Source: Novosphingobium sp. MW5 (lineage in GTDB: Bacteria > Pseudomonadota > Alphaproteobacteria > Sphingomonadales > Sphingomonadaceae). Taken from it: a DNA stretch of 64,000 bases. The notes under the pieces are model-generated. The model was not told where the DNA came from, searched no databases, and saw only the letters and a program-made list of their open reading frames with translations. Numbering within the stretch: the stretch's first letter is position 1; every line of letters starts with the position of its first letter. The stretch is from positions 930,001 through 994,000 of the forward strand of contig JAPCWB010000001.1 of assembly GCA_025938935.1 (NCBI GenBank), written 5' to 3'. Positions 63,966 to 64,000 of the stretch are shown here, piece by piece. The translations under genes and the position numbers were made by a program.

Positions 63966-64000
63966 TTAGCTGAAGTTGAGGACGCTCATCTGCTGGAAGG
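63966..64000 (-). CDS. C-terminal end of an unidentified gene
   Basis: Only the last ten codons (FQQMSVLNFS and a stop) lie inside the window, transcribed in the same direction as the P450 gene and ending 13 bases upstream of it. The close spacing suggests an operon. The family cannot be judged from ten residues. Confidence 0.4.
   Translation of the reverse strand, partial: FQQMSVLNFS

Overview
The window (about 65% GC) looks like chromosomal DNA of a sphingomonad-type alphaproteobacterium (Novosphingobium, Sphingobium or a relative). This rests on the gene repertoire: ChpT phosphotransferase, RpoH, TlyA, UbiK, a YghU-type glutathione transferase, a TonB-dependent receptor, two S9 peptidases and several catabolic oxygenases. 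It also rests on palindromic intergenic repeats of the kind common in this order. No 16S, phage, transposon or CRISPR sequence is visible, so the genus is inference. | Layout. 1-3.6 kb: the tail of a MobA/MocA-like nucleotidyltransferase, then a two-gene operon of a Baeyer-Villiger-type flavin monooxygenase and a Rieske oxygenase. 3.7-8.8 kb: cell-wall and regulatory housekeeping (mtgA, a small secreted peptide with a strong terminator, rpoH, frameshifted rluD, a JAMM protease, chpT, an AmiD-like amidase). 8.8-11.4 kb: three poorly conserved genes, one resembling a CDI immunity protein, followed by rnpB with a readable promoter. 11.7-17.4 kb: a tripartite RND efflux operon. 17.5-26.9 kb: a complete chemotaxis operon transcribed leftward (membrane MCP, globin-coupled MCP, STAS protein, CheA, CheR, CheB, CheD, CheY, CheW and an unknown 97-aa protein). 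It is followed by an OprB-like porin and a divergent CheB paralogue that has lost its catalytic histidine. 29.4-36.1 kb: two TIM-barrel sugar isomerase-like genes, tRNA-Gln, a GST, a VOC protein, an L,D-transpeptidase and ilvE. 36.4-44.3 kb: SDR plus NAD(P)-dependent amine dehydrogenase-like pair, a candidate 18-codon gene, lipoprotein, tlyA, tspO, ubiK, recO, leuB and a GT2-GtrA glycosyltransferase. 44.3-52.4 kb: S9 peptidase, PMT-family glycosyltransferase, metZ, PAS-HWE sensor kinase, apaG and a LysR regulator. 52.4-64 kb: amidohydrolase, VOC protein, second S9 peptidase, glycine-zipper protein, TonB-dependent receptor, fused hydantoinase A/B and a cytochrome P450. | How the genes work together. 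The chemotaxis block supplies receptors, phosphorelay and adaptation enzymes in one transcript; both receptors carry or once carried a C-terminal DWTEF-type tether for CheR/CheB. The BVMO/Rieske pair, P450, GST, VOC proteins, hydantoinase, SDR/dehydrogenase pair and RND pump fit an aerobic degrader of aromatic or cyclic compounds, but no complete pathway is encoded here. | Data quality. Five genes carry clear single-base frameshifts and a sixth (the efflux outer-membrane factor) probably does. Three of the six sit in five-base G runs. Sequencing or assembly error is the simplest explanation, so the frameshifted genes are probably intact in the organism.
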